From NCBI GenBank assembly GCA_002381945.1, contig DFXY01000057.1:1-23835 (forward strand): 23,835 nt of DNA, given 5' to 3'. The notes below the pieces were generated by a model that saw only the letters and a list, made by a program, of their open reading frames with translations, was not told the origin of the DNA and did no database searches. The stretch is from Bacteriovoracaceae bacterium UBA4096 (lineage in GTDB: Bacteria > Bdellovibrionota > Bacteriovoracia > Bacteriovoracales > Bacteriovoracaceae). Every line of letters starts with the position of its first letter. Position 1 is the first letter of the stretch. Below, one piece after another: positions 15,927-23,426 of this stretch. The translations under genes and the position numbers were made by a program.

Positions 15927-16375
15927 TATTCAAAATGTCCTTGTCTAAGTTTGCGCTCCACGTCCTTTTTAGCAGCAGTATCACGCTTATCAAAGAGTTT
16001 TTTCCCTTTGGCCAAGGCGATTTCACATTTTACCAGTGAGTCTTTGAAGTATAGCGCCAGTGGGATGATGGTGTAGCCCTTGGTGGACATTTTTTTGGCG
16101 ATTTGTTGGATTTGTTCACGCTTTAACAGGAGCTTACGCTTTCTGGTTTCAGGATGGTTATTAATATTTCCGAATTCATAATGGGGGATTGTGGCATTTT
16201 GGAGCCAGACTTCACCCTGTGAATCAATTGTAACGTAGGCCTCGTTAATGATGCCTTTACCCAATCTTAGTGACTTAACCTCGGTTCCGAGTAGCGCGAC
16301 GCCGCATTCGTACTTCTCTTCTAGAAAGTAGTCATAACCAGCACGTTGATTTTTACAGATGATTTTTATGCCCAT
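15926..16375 (-). CDS. smpB: SsrA-binding protein SmpB
   Basis: Binds tmRNA and delivers it to stalled ribosomes for trans-translation. The 149-residue protein shows the N-terminal NQRAGYDYFLEEKYECGVALLGTEVKS pattern (in parts: ARAxxxY, G-x-x-L-x-GxEVKS). It continues with IPHYEFGNINNHPETRKRKLLL in sections (the Y-x-x-x-N-x-x-x-H-x-P-x-R-x-RKLLL block near 65-87) and a basic GKKLFDKRDTAAKKD-type tail. Length is normal for the family. The tail stops at HFE, slightly different from the usual basic end. The gene lies 27 bases after ksgA in the same operon. No tmRNA gene is present in the window. Confidence 0.95.
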   Translation of the reverse strand: MGIKIICKNQRAGYDYFLEEKYECGVALLGTEVKSLRLGKGIINEAYVTIDSQGEVWLQNATIPHYEFGNINNHPETRKRKLLLKREQIQQIAKKMSTKGYTIIPLALYFKDSLVKCEIALAKGKKLFDKRDTAAKKDVERKLRQGHFE

Positions 16376-16402
16376 AAGGATCAGGACTATATCACAAGAG
16401 CT

Positions 16403-17203
16403 TCAGGCCGGCGACTTTGAAAAAAGATCAAATAGTTTAAGAACATCTTGGTAGCTCAAAGCTTCGGCTCTGACTTGGGGATCCAGACCGCAAGCTTCCA
16501 GGCAATTTAGGGCCTTTTCATTTCCCCAGTCTTTTTTAAGAATTCCACCCAGCTGCTTTCGTCTTTGAGAAAAAATAAGGCGCAGGTAGCTCTCATATTG
16601 ATCGACCAGATTTAACGGAATATCTGGCGCTGCTTTTCGTTTAAAATTTAATACCTGTGAATCCACCTTCGGAGGGGGAACAAAAGCTCCCGGAGGTGCA
16701 TAAACAACATGTGACAAATGAAACTGGGATAAGCACAAGGCATGAAGTGAGCCCATGGCGTTGCGAGGATCGTTGGGAAGAATTTTTTGTGCCACTTCCT
16801 TTTGATACATCAATGTCATATGCGTGATCTGGGGAATTCTTAAAAAGGAAAGTGTCAAAGGAACACTGACATTATAAGGAAGATTTGAAACCAGCCATAT
16901 TGATTTAAAAGCATGCTTAACTAAAAAATCTTTCCAGTTAAACTCTAAAGCATCCTGTCGGAAAATGTGATCTGTTCCTACGACTGGTGCCAGGAGTTCT
17001 ACAAAACGTTCGTCCATCTCAATCACAAATAATGGAACATTGTATTTTGCCAGATGAGGAGTTAAAACAGCAGGGCCTGGCCCGATTTCAACGATAGCAT
17101 CGACTCCTTCCGGAAGGGGAGAAGTGATTTTATTAATGACTGTAGGACTGCTTAGAAAATGTTGGCCAAAACTTTTATTGGCCATAGGAAAACGATGGCC
17201 CAT
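16403..17203 (-). CDS. ksgA: 16S rRNA (adenine1518/1519-N6)-dimethyltransferase KsgA
   Basis: Dimethylates two adjacent adenines in the 3' hairpin of 16S rRNA using S-adenosylmethionine, acting in small-subunit maturation. Taking the ATG at 17203 gives 266 residues with SFGQHFL (11-17), the SAM loop VEIGPGPAVLT (38-48), the acidic IEMDERF block (61-67) and the catalytic NLPY (107-110), plus PPPKVDS further on. An upstream in-frame ATG at 17248 would extend into tsaD with no family match. The 17203 ATG shares a base with the tsaD stop (TAATG), which supports it. A still shorter start at MANKSFGQHFL is possible. Confidence 0.93.
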   Translation of the reverse strand: MGHRFPMANKSFGQHFLSSPTVINKITSPLPEGVDAIVEIGPGPAVLTPHLAKYNVPLFVIEMDERFVELLAPVVGTDHIFRQDALEFNWKDFLVKHAFKSIWLVSNLPYNVSVPLTLSFLRIPQITHMTLMYQKEVAQKILPNDPRNAMGSLHALCLSQFHLSHVVYAPPGAFVPPPKVDSQVLNFKRKAAPDIPLNLVDQYESYLRLIFSQRRKQLGGILKKDWGNEKALNCLEACGLDPQVRAEALSYQDVLKLFDLFSKSPA

Positions 17204-18264
17204 TATTTTTTCTCCACAAAGCGGGAACGAGCATCCAGCGAAAGACATTCGGGAAAAGGGACAGAGAGTTCAGGAACACGGGCGGCCCAATTGGCAACCA
17301 TCCCGGCATTGTCAGTGCAGTAAATCGGTTTTACCACATGGACATTTTTAAAGTTATTCTGAAAGATTTCTTTAAGGCGAGAATTACAGGCCACACCTCC
17401 ACCAATCACGATGGGTGTTTCAAAATTTTTAACTCTCAAATTTAAGACCTTTTCAATAATTTCTTCGGCCTTAATTCTTAAAGTTTGAACAATGGCTTCC
17501 TGGTAACCGGCACATAGGTGAGGAAGTTCCTGCTCAATCTCTTCCGGAGACATCTTTTGAAGTTTTACTCTCAAGGCGGTTTTTAAACCGGAATAACTCA
17601 TCTTACCTGGTCGGTCTCGCATGTAGCTGATCGGAAAATCGAACTTCTTTTTATCGCCAGTTTTACTTAGGTCATCAATGATTCTGCCTGCGGGATAGCC
17701 AACGCCTAGAAGTTTTCCACCTTTATCAAAAGCTTCTCCAGCAGCATCATCCAGAGTATTCCCTAAAATCTCCATCTCATTAGGACCTTTCATCCACATG
17801 AAGACTGTATGACCTCCACTGACTAAGAGGCCTAAGTAAGGATATGAAACCTTTTCTGTTAAATGAATAGCTTCAAGATGAGCATAAAGATGATTAACGG
17901 GAACAATAGGAAGTTCTCTCATCATGGCAAAGGTTTTTGCCAAGTTGATTCCTGTTAGTAATGAACCTACCAGACCGGGATGAGTTGTCACCGCAACTTC
18001 TGTGATATCTTCGGCAGAAATATTCGCTTCCTTAAAACTTATGTCCAAAAGTGGAGGAAGAGCTTTCACATGTGAGCGGGCCGCAAGCTCAGGTACAACT
18101 CCTCCCCATTTCGCAAGAAGGAAATCCTGGTTATAACTGTTGAGAGCTAGAATTTTTTGAGTCTCGCCGTCAGTTTCCAGAATGCAGATTGAGGTGTCGT
18201 CACAACTGGTTTCGACACCTAAAATGATTCGTCGGCCAATATTAGATTTCTTTTTTAGCTGCAT
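17203..18264 (-). CDS. tsaD: tRNA N6-threonylcarbamoyladenosine transferase TsaD
   Basis: Transfers threonylcarbamoyl to A37 of tRNAs that read ANN codons, together with TsaB and TsaE (not in this window). The 353-residue protein has ILGVETSCDDTS (14-25), the metal pair H125 and H129 (NHLYAH), LLVSGGHT (146-153), GGGVACNSRL (288-297) and the late CTDNAGMVA block with D318, all as in the Kae1/Gcp family. The start overlaps the end of cpoB by 23 bases in another frame, and the stop shares a base with ksgA. Length and motifs are normal for the family. The N-terminal nine residues are somewhat longer than usual, so a later start cannot be excluded. Confidence 0.95.
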   Translation of the reverse strand: MQLKKKSNIGRRIILGVETSCDDTSICILETDGETQKILALNSYNQDFLLAKWGGVVPELAARSHVKALPPLLDISFKEANISAEDITEVAVTTHPGLVGSLLTGINLAKTFAMMRELPIVPVNHLYAHLEAIHLTEKVSYPYLGLLVSGGHTVFMWMKGPNEMEILGNTLDDAAGEAFDKGGKLLGVGYPAGRIIDDLSKTGDKKKFDFPISYMRDRPGKMSYSGLKTALRVKLQKMSPEEIEQELPHLCAGYQEAIVQTLRIKAEEIIEKVLNLRVKNFETPIVIGGGVACNSRLKEIFQNNFKNVHVVKPIYCTDNAGMVANWAARVPELSVPFPECLSLDARSRFVEKK

Positions 18265-19009
18265 CCGCTTCTTTTGTTCCCTTGTAATCTTCTATCACTT
18301 TCAAGAACGCTTCTTTGGCTTCATCATTTTTTCCTGATTTCTTCAGTGATTTACCGATGAAGAGTAGACTACTTGGAGCAAGGGAAGATTTAGGGTACTT
18401 GGTAAAAATTTTACTAAAGTAGACCAGCGCCTTATCAGAGTTACCTGTATAAAACTCTACCTTACCTAAACCATGAAGAACTTTATTCTTCTCGCCTGGA
18501 GTTAGGTCAGAATGATCGATCAAGGTTTCAAGGAGGATGCGGGCATCTGAATATTTATCATTCTTAATTAATTCCAGACCTTTCGTTAAATCCGCTTTAG
18601 CGCTTTTTTTTTTCGGTGCTGCCTGGGCCTTGGTGGCAGCTGCCAGGCTTTCAGTTACTTTCTCAATAAATGCACGTTGCTCTTTTAATTCATTTTGTAT
18701 TTGAAGCAGTTGACCACTTTCTGTTTCTTGCTGAGTTTTTAGAACATTCAGCGTTTCATTCATTTTGTTTAAATGTTCGGGGTCCACTTTCTTTTGGCGA
18801 TGTTCAATTTCCTCCAGACGTCCATTCATGCGATCAAGCTGAGATTGCATATCTTTCATCTGGGTCACCATGTCGGCAACCAGACCTTGGGAATCTTTCA
18901 TCTGTTCAGTCATGCTTTCCAGACGTTTTTCACGGTTGACCTGATCTGCGGTCTTAATACAAGCAGTGGATAAAAGAATAAGTAAAATTAAAGAAAAGAT
19001 TTTCATCAT
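18242..19009 (-). CDS. cpoB: CpoB/YbgF-like Tol-Pal lipoprotein
   Basis: A 255-residue periplasmic protein that in relatives links the Tol-Pal complex to peptidoglycan synthesis at division. It has a type II signal peptide (LSTAC, lipidated Cys17), unlike E. coli CpoB, which is soluble. A long charged coiled coil follows (about residues 22-110), then a Lys/Ala linker, and C-terminal TPR repeats (about 140-250) with the usual YPKSSLAPSSLLFIGKSL-like pattern. The ATG pair at 19009/19006 is chosen because GAGGTG lies seven bases before it; an ATG at 19030 would add seven residues without a ribosome site. Two genes downstream of pal, as in tol-pal operons. Its end overlaps tsaD by 23 bases. Confidence 0.85.
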   Translation of the reverse strand: MMKIFSLILLILLSTACIKTADQVNREKRLESMTEQMKDSQGLVADMVTQMKDMQSQLDRMNGRLEEIEHRQKKVDPEHLNKMNETLNVLKTQQETESGQLLQIQNELKEQRAFIEKVTESLAAATKAQAAPKKKSAKADLTKGLELIKNDKYSDARILLETLIDHSDLTPGEKNKVLHGLGKVEFYTGNSDKALVYFSKIFTKYPKSSLAPSSLLFIGKSLKKSGKNDEAKEAFLKVIEDYKGTKEADAAKKEI

Positions 19010-19059
19010 GGCCGTACACCTCAAAGTCAAAAGATGTATCGATATTACAGGAATATTAA

Positions 19060-19362
19060 CTATTCCGCATTACCTTCAAGGGCTTTTTTTCTGATTGATT
19101 GATATTCAGCTTGCTCTGAGAATTTTTTAGAAAGAAGAGCGTATTCCTGTGCCTTATTAAAATACTTTCGGCGATAGGCCGACTTGGCCTTCAGGTAAAA
19201 GTCTTCGGCTTTTCGAAAGGTGTTGGCCGCATGAACGTCGGCCCCGGCTTCTTTGGCGGCCATAAAAGCTGCCTGAGCGAGACTCATCTCAATTTTAGGA
19301 CGTGTGGTCGCTAAACCACACGCACCCAAAATGAATAATATGAGTAGGAGAGCTAATCTCAT
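19060..19362 (-). CDS. DUF4398-type small lipoprotein
   Basis: A 100-residue lipoprotein with lipobox LGAC (Cys15). The mature chain is one long, Ala/Lys/Glu-rich helix hairpin with a motif of the type AAFMAAKEAGADVHAAN and FRKAEDFYLKAKSAY. It continues KYFNKAQEYALLSKKF, which fits the DUF4398 pattern (AxxAxxAGA...A..ELxxAxxKLxxA...GDYxxAxxLA). It sits six bases after the pal stop and 50 bases before cpoB, so it is part of the Pal envelope operon. Family members are often found beside OmpA-like proteins. Function is unknown; a structural periplasmic role is inference. Confidence 0.7.
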   Translation of the reverse strand: MRLALLLILFILGACGLATTRPKIEMSLAQAAFMAAKEAGADVHAANTFRKAEDFYLKAKSAYRRKYFNKAQEYALLSKKFSEQAEYQSIRKKALEGNAE

Positions 19363-19368
19363 TAGACC

Positions 19369-19869
19369 TTATTTCGCTGTTACAACGAAATTTGCACGAC
19401 GGTTTTGAGACCATGCTGATTCATCACTGCCTTCAGCTTTTGGACGCTCACTTCCGTAAGAGATTGTAGAAATTCTTTTTGATTCAACACCAAGAGCAAC
19501 CAAGTAATCACGTACTGCTTTTGCACGACGCTCACCTAGAGCAAGGTTATACTGACGTCCACCACGCTCATCGCAATGACCTTCAACTTGAATGTCTACG
19601 TTTGCGTTAGCTTTAAGGTAGTCAGCATTTGATTTAACAGCTTCTTTAGTTTCAGAATCTAAGTTTGAAGAGTCAAAACCGAAATAAACTGTTTGTAGAC
19701 CGCCAGCTTTATTGCTGTCAGAGTCACCATTGAGTTCAAGTGTTAAACCGTTGTTTGCACCATCAGCGCCAAGAGCACCATCGTCTTGAGCATTTTTTGG
19801 TTTGTTAGAGGCACAACCTACAGCAAGTAGGCCAACCATAAGAGTTGTAAAAAAAGCGCGTGTGAACAT
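19369..19869 (-). CDS. pal: peptidoglycan-associated lipoprotein Pal (OmpA-like)
   Basis: An outer-membrane lipoprotein that binds peptidoglycan non-covalently and works with the Tol system in envelope constriction. The 166-residue protein has a type II signal peptide (LAVGC, Cys19), a low-complexity Asp/Asn/Gly linker (about 20-60) and an OmpA-like domain (about 63-166). That domain carries VYFGFDSSNL, VEGHCDERG, YNLALGERRA and a late NRRANFVV segment, the peptidoglycan-binding signature of Pal. Strong AGGAG ribosome site about ten bases upstream and many GGT/CGT/GTT-type codons suggest high expression. tolQRAB are not in the window. Confidence 0.93.
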   Translation of the reverse strand: MFTRAFFTTLMVGLLAVGCASNKPKNAQDDGALGADGANNGLTLELNGDSDSNKAGGLQTVYFGFDSSNLDSETKEAVKSNADYLKANANVDIQVEGHCDERGGRQYNLALGERRAKAVRDYLVALGVESKRISTISYGSERPKAEGSDESAWSQNRRANFVVTAK

Positions 19870-19921
19870 TTAACTTCTCCTTTGAAGTAATAAGAATCTA
19901 AAATTAAAGGTAATCGCCCCA

Positions 19922-19950
19922 ATTATGCCGAGTTTACCGTGTTTTTTGAA
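19922..19950 (-). promoter_or_regulatory. pal: candidate sigma70 promoter of the pal operon
   Basis: Reading the minus strand: TTCAAA (19950-19945), 17-base spacer, CATAAT (19927-19922), which leaves a 5' UTR of roughly 45 bases before the pal ATG at 19869. The -10 matches five of six consensus bases and the -35 four of six. Confidence 0.5.
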
Positions 19951-20101
19951 GGAAAAACTGATTCTGTGACTCGGTGTTTTGAAGAGTCAGGGGTTTGACA
20001 TCTTTAACAGCATGTTTGTCATAGTATTGACTATCATTTGTATTGAGAGGTGCGTCAAGGGCTTGTTTATTGGAAATGTTTGCCTCTGCAAAAGTTGGCA
20101 T
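19934..20101 (-). CDS. candidate 55-residue ORF upstream of pal, possible exported-protein remnant
   Basis: An ATG-to-TAA frame of 55 residues, rich in Asn, Gln, Asp and Lys. It begins MPTFAEANIS, which looks like the end of a signal peptide (FAEA-N). In the same frame upstream there are KKSFL, a TAA, LQHTHIIL, a TAA and ARP, directly after an AGGAG-like site near 20162-20169. That reads like a signal-peptide gene interrupted by two stops. No proper ribosome site serves the internal ATG. The pal promoter overlaps its 3' end. It could be a pseudogene, a short real protein or chance. Confidence 0.3.
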   Translation of the reverse strand: MPTFAEANISNKQALDAPLNTNDSQYYDKHAVKDVKPLTLQNTESQNQFFLQKTR

Positions 20102-20176
20102 CGGTCTTGCTTACAAAATAATGTGTGTGTGTTGGAGTTAAAGAAAGGATTTTTTTAGCTTCTCCTTAGTCTCTCG

Positions 20177-20212
20177 AAAAAAAAGCCCATCAGAAATGAT
20201 GGGCTTTTTTTT
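20177..20212 (-). terminator. strong intrinsic terminator of the arginase-family gene
   Basis: A perfect 8-bp stem, GCCCATCA (20185-20192) and TGATGGGC (20197-20204), with a GAAA-type tetraloop, flanked by eight As on the left and eight Ts on the right. It begins right at the stop of the arginase-family gene. Because the A and T runs pair too, it could stop transcription from either strand, but only the leftward gene ends here. Confidence 0.9.
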
Positions 20213-21128
20213 ATTCAAAACTCTCAAATACAAAATTCGCTAATGTCCTCATGCTATAACTGGAAATTGTGTCATAAAGTGGGTTCAATTCATAAACTCC
20301 CATCATAGTCATATTTTTGAAGGGAAGTTTTTTGTAACGTTTCCAAATATCCAGTAATTCAGAAAGAGTTATTCCCCCTGGGTTAACTGCACTGACTCCG
20401 GGGACTTCCGAACCAATTAGAGCGTCAGCATCCAGACTGAAGATCACAAGAGTCTTTTCATCAATATCTGAAGCCATTTCCTCAAAAAAGGCATCCAGTG
20501 AATGTATAGTCATTTGCTTTTTCCAGAGGACTTTGAATTTTCCCCTTTTTAAAGGGGAAAGAGTGGAAAAGGAATTGGCAAAGGAATGAAGACCTAATTG
20601 ATAAAGTGAGAAGGTTCCTTCGAATTGATCTGCAAATTGTCGGAAAGGTGTACCAGAATGGTGACTTTCATCAGTGCGGGTATCAGCATGAGCATCAACA
20701 TTAAGGACTACAACTTTCGAATAATTCTTTGAAGCCGCTTTGAGGAGAGGATAAATGTGATCATGACCTCCTCCAATATGATAAATTCGGCTCTGAGGAT
20801 AGTCGCTTAGTAATTGTGATATTCTTGATGCCTCTTGCTCTTGGGCCAAATGAAAGTCGACCTCCTCCTCATTTACATTCGAGACTTCATAATCAAAGAA
20901 GGCTAATTGGGTGAGAGTTTTGTCCTGAGCAAACTTCTTTAATGTGGCCAGAAAAGACTTAGGAGCAAAGCGGGCACCGTTACGCCCACCATTTCTCATG
21001 ACACCTACATCTGAGGAGCTTTTTAAAAAGAGGCAGGTCTCGAGAGCAACTTTGTCATTTCTTGAAAATAATGCACCTATAGACTCTTGAAATCGTTTTT
21101 GTGATTGAGTGATGGATGGCTTCGTCAT
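20211..21128 (-). CDS. arginase/agmatinase/formimidoylglutamase family hydrolase
   Basis: A 305-residue ureohydrolase with the full binuclear Mn2+ set: H122 (GGGHDH, 119-124), D145-H147-D149 (DAHADTR), and D233 and D235 (SLDADA). E280 (YELNP) lies late in the chain. The SGTPFR segment at 158-163 and VMRNGGRNGARFAP at 43-56 lean toward formimidoylglutamase (HutG) rather than arginase, so N-formimidoylglutamate hydrolysis is possible, but no other hut gene is nearby. It is a single leftward gene with its own terminator. Only 30 bases separate it from the divergent GYF_2 gene; an isolated TTGACA at 21171-21166 could belong to its promoter. Exact substrate is unresolved. Confidence 0.85.
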   Translation of the reverse strand: MTKPSITQSQKRFQESIGALFSRNDKVALETCLFLKSSSDVGVMRNGGRNGARFAPKSFLATLKKFAQDKTLTQLAFFDYEVSNVNEEEVDFHLAQEQEASRISQLLSDYPQSRIYHIGGGHDHIYPLLKAASKNYSKVVVLNVDAHADTRTDESHHSGTPFRQFADQFEGTFSLYQLGLHSFANSFSTLSPLKRGKFKVLWKKQMTIHSLDAFFEEMASDIDEKTLVIFSLDADALIGSEVPGVSAVNPGGITLSELLDIWKRYKKLPFKNMTMMGVYELNPLYDTISSYSMRTLANFVFESFE

Positions 21129-21133
21129 AAAAT
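21105..21133 (+). promoter_or_regulatory. candidate promoter of the GYF_2 gene, overlapping the arginase-family start codon
   Basis: TTGAGT (21105-21110), 17-base spacer, TAAAAT (21128-21133), with a start expected near 21140 and about 19 bases of leader before the ATG at 21159. The element overlaps the first codons of the divergent arginase-family gene. Confidence 0.4.
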
Positions 21134-21158
21134 AGTTTTATTTCCCATTGGTTTAAGA

Positions 21159-22526
21159 ATGACGTTGTCAAATTTTAATTGGACTGACAAGGACTCAGTG
21201 AAGTGGTTTATCCTTCTGCCTACCGGGCACGAAGGCCCTTACTCGTTGAGTAAGCTTGAACAGTTGGTAAATCAGAAAAAAATTGCGATTGATGTCAAAA
21301 TTTGGGCCGAAGGCCTGGGTGGGCCTGTTCGTTTAAAAGAAGTGCTTTCTCCGCCTGAAATAGTCCAGGAAGAAATCATTCCGGATTTACCTCCTCTTCC
21401 GGTTGAAGAGGAAGTCCCACCCATCCCGGTGCTGGAAGAAACTGAAGAAATTGAAATTCCACCAAATCCTCCAGTGAAAAAAAATATCACTTTGCGGGTC
21501 TGGAGCTTTATCGCTATTTCTATTGTATTGATGCTTTTCTTCGCTTTTGGGAATGTCCTGCAAAATCTCGAAACCATCACCATCAGTCGCTTGCCAAAAA
21601 TGACCATGGAACTCCATGCACGTATTTTAAAAGAAAACACTTTTGACAATTGGGACAAAAGAATCTTTTTTAAAGAGTATTTACCTGATGACCACTCTCA
21701 TATTTGGTTAGTGACTTCGAGTTTTCAAAAATGTTCAGTTGAGTCCACCTTTCAATCCCTGAAAGGCAAATTACTGTCAATGAATGATGAATCAGTTGCC
21801 TTTAAAACTTCAGGTGCATTAAAAAATCATGTGGTGGAATTTTCAGCTTTTGAATTTACATCGGGAAATAAAATCATACCCGGCATGTATGAAATGGATG
21901 TTAAGGCCACTAATTGTGAATGGGATGGATCTATTCCGGCCTTGATGAATAAATTCAGGAGTCCTGATAGTGAGTATCTGGCCCGAACGAAAGTGGTACT
22001 CTTTTCCAAAGGGGCGGTGGAATTCAATACAATTCTGGATAAACTGATTCAGAAAAAAATGGCAATTGAACTTAAGGCCCATTCGCAAGAAGAACTCTTT
22101 TGGCAAAATCTCCAGCAAAAGTTTGAAACACTTCAGGCCGTCACTTTACAGATTGAGCAGCTCTTACTGGATTATCTGGAGAATGATCCTAATCAGTTTA
22201 AAAAGAATTTAAAACCGATGATAGATCTTTATACTAAGCAGTTCGGCTCTTTTTTAACTACTTTTATTGTGGATAATGAAAAATATTTTAAGGATTTGAA
22301 AGAAGGGGCTTCCCGTCAGAGAAACTATGAACTGATGGTGAAATTAACCACTAAAAGAATTGGACTGGAATCCATGAAATTCATTGAAGAATTTCAAAGT
22401 CTAAAAAAATTACCCTCTAAAAAAGACCTGCTGGCGTATTCTTCGAGGGTAAAGACTGTATTTAGTTCGGTTAAAAATGATATCAGCCAAAAGATAATTC
22501 AGATCTCTGAGGATCGATCGAAGTGA
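21159..22526 (+). CDS. GYF_2-domain single-pass membrane protein
   Basis: A 455-residue protein. Residues about 14-62 form a GYF_2/DUF4339-like domain (KWFILLPTGHEGPYSL, then KIWAEGLGGPVRL). A Pro/Glu-rich linker follows (about 64-107), then one membrane segment (about 113-133), then a large extracytoplasmic region. That region has a beta-rich first half containing two cysteines and a helical C-terminal half ending in a charged tail. GYF-type domains bind proline-rich peptides or act as protein interaction modules, so the cytoplasmic head may recruit a partner. Function is unknown. The ATG at 21159 is preferred: an in-frame TTG at 21105 lies in the promoter and inside the divergent gene. The 3' end overlaps the MBL gene by 44 bases. 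Confidence 0.7.
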   Translation: MTLSNFNWTDKDSVKWFILLPTGHEGPYSLSKLEQLVNQKKIAIDVKIWAEGLGGPVRLKEVLSPPEIVQEEIIPDLPPLPVEEEVPPIPVLEETEEIEIPPNPPVKKNITLRVWSFIAISIVLMLFFAFGNVLQNLETITISRLPKMTMELHARILKENTFDNWDKRIFFKEYLPDDHSHIWLVTSSFQKCSVESTFQSLKGKLLSMNDESVAFKTSGALKNHVVEFSAFEFTSGNKIIPGMYEMDVKATNCEWDGSIPALMNKFRSPDSEYLARTKVVLFSKGAVEFNTILDKLIQKKMAIELKAHSQEELFWQNLQQKFETLQAVTLQIEQLLLDYLENDPNQFKKNLKPMIDLYTKQFGSFLTTFIVDNEKYFKDLKEGASRQRNYELMVKLTTKRIGLESMKFIEEFQSLKKLPSKKDLLAYSSRVKTVFSSVKNDISQKIIQISEDRSK

Positions 22527-23370
22527 CGGGAAATGTTTCCGCGGCTTCGTAATCCACTTCGCCTTTCCTTTTGATTTTAGCTCCCCAAAATTTCATGTCA
22601 TGCTCAAAAATCATCGTGAGGTTTCTTTGCAGGATGAACTGGTAGAATCGGTCCTTATCAATGGTGGTTTGGCCTGGTGCTATGTCATAGCCCATCACCC
22701 ATGGAATCGGAATGTGAACACTGGTAGGAACTAAATCGGCCATGTAGATGAATTTTTCATCATAGGGATGCACTAACCAGGGAGTGTGGCCATGGGAGCA
22801 TTTAAAAGAGATGACATCTTCTCCCTCCTTTAAAATGGTACCTTCCTCACCATCCAGCCAGTGAACTTTGCCATCTTTTTCGGCCTGTTCAATTAATGGT
22901 TTGAAATATTGAGTATGGAAGGAGCCTGTGTCACGCAAAGTTGGGTTAAGAGCATAGTCATAATGTTGACGGTGAATATGTAGCTTCGCATTGGGAAATA
23001 GACTTATATGCTGATTATTATCATGTCCCAGACCACCCACATGATCAAAGTGCAGGTGAGTCACAATTAAGTCAGTGATGTCTTGTGGGCCTAAATGATG
23101 ATTATTTTTCAGCATTTCAATCAGAGGATTTTTAGAACCTTGGACTCCAAAACGGTCGTCAAACTTATCCCCGTGATAGTCACCAATGCCAGTATCTACC
23201 AGAATGTTTCGAGTGGGAGTTTGAATCAGCATGACTCTCAGGCTTAGCTGAATTCTATTTAAATCATCGGCCGGAATAAACTTAGACCATAGTGGTTTTG
23301 GAATAATTCCGAACATGGCACCGCCATCTAATTTAAAAACTGCCGGATGGAGAATATAATATTTTTTCAT
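22483..23370 (-). CDS. metallo-beta-lactamase-fold hydrolase (lactonase/glyoxalase II-like)
   Basis: A 295-residue protein with the MBL zinc ligands HLHFDH (105-110), H193 (SHGHT, 192-196), D212 (MADLVP) and H257 (EHD). The N-terminal KLDGGAMFG and the layout match the branch that includes N-acyl-homoserine-lactone lactonases and related hydrolases, but the substrate cannot be read from sequence. I chose the ATG at 23370 because relatives start near this point and GAGGTG lies just before it; ATGs at 23391 and 23388, with an AAAGG site, would add seven or six residues. Leftward single gene divergent from sucC. Its 3' end overlaps the GYF_2 gene. Confidence 0.85.
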   Translation of the reverse strand: MKKYYILHPAVFKLDGGAMFGIIPKPLWSKFIPADDLNRIQLSLRVMLIQTPTRNILVDTGIGDYHGDKFDDRFGVQGSKNPLIEMLKNNHHLGPQDITDLIVTHLHFDHVGGLGHDNNQHISLFPNAKLHIHRQHYDYALNPTLRDTGSFHTQYFKPLIEQAEKDGKVHWLDGEEGTILKEGEDVISFKCSHGHTPWLVHPYDEKFIYMADLVPTSVHIPIPWVMGYDIAPGQTTIDKDRFYQFILQRNLTMIFEHDMKFWGAKIKRKGEVDYEAAETFPVTSIDPQRSELSFG

Positions 23371-23426
23371 AACACCTCGCTTCTCCATCATGCCCTTTCA
23401 AAACCGCGTTTTTCAAGACCTTTTCA

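Larger units (their letters stand above)
19870..20210. other. 341-base spacer between pal and the arginase-family gene
   Basis: This stretch has no long gene. Read leftward it holds, in order, the terminator of the arginase-family gene, an AGGAG-like site near 20162-20169 not followed by a usable start, a 55-codon ORF at 20101-19934, and a good promoter for pal at 19950-19922. A short TG repeat lies at about 20121-20131. I see no tRNA or riboswitch. Confidence 0.55.

Noticed and set aside
17204..17248. Upstream start for ksgA at 17248
   Set aside because: It would lie inside tsaD and add unconserved residues; the TAATG junction at 17203 fits better.
20121..20131. TG dinucleotide repeat in the spacer before pal
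   Set aside because: Too short to treat as a functional repeat or phase-variable tract.
21105..21158. TTG start for the GYF_2 protein at 21105
   Set aside because: It falls inside the divergent gene and in the -35 element; the ATG at 21159 starts the recognisable domain.
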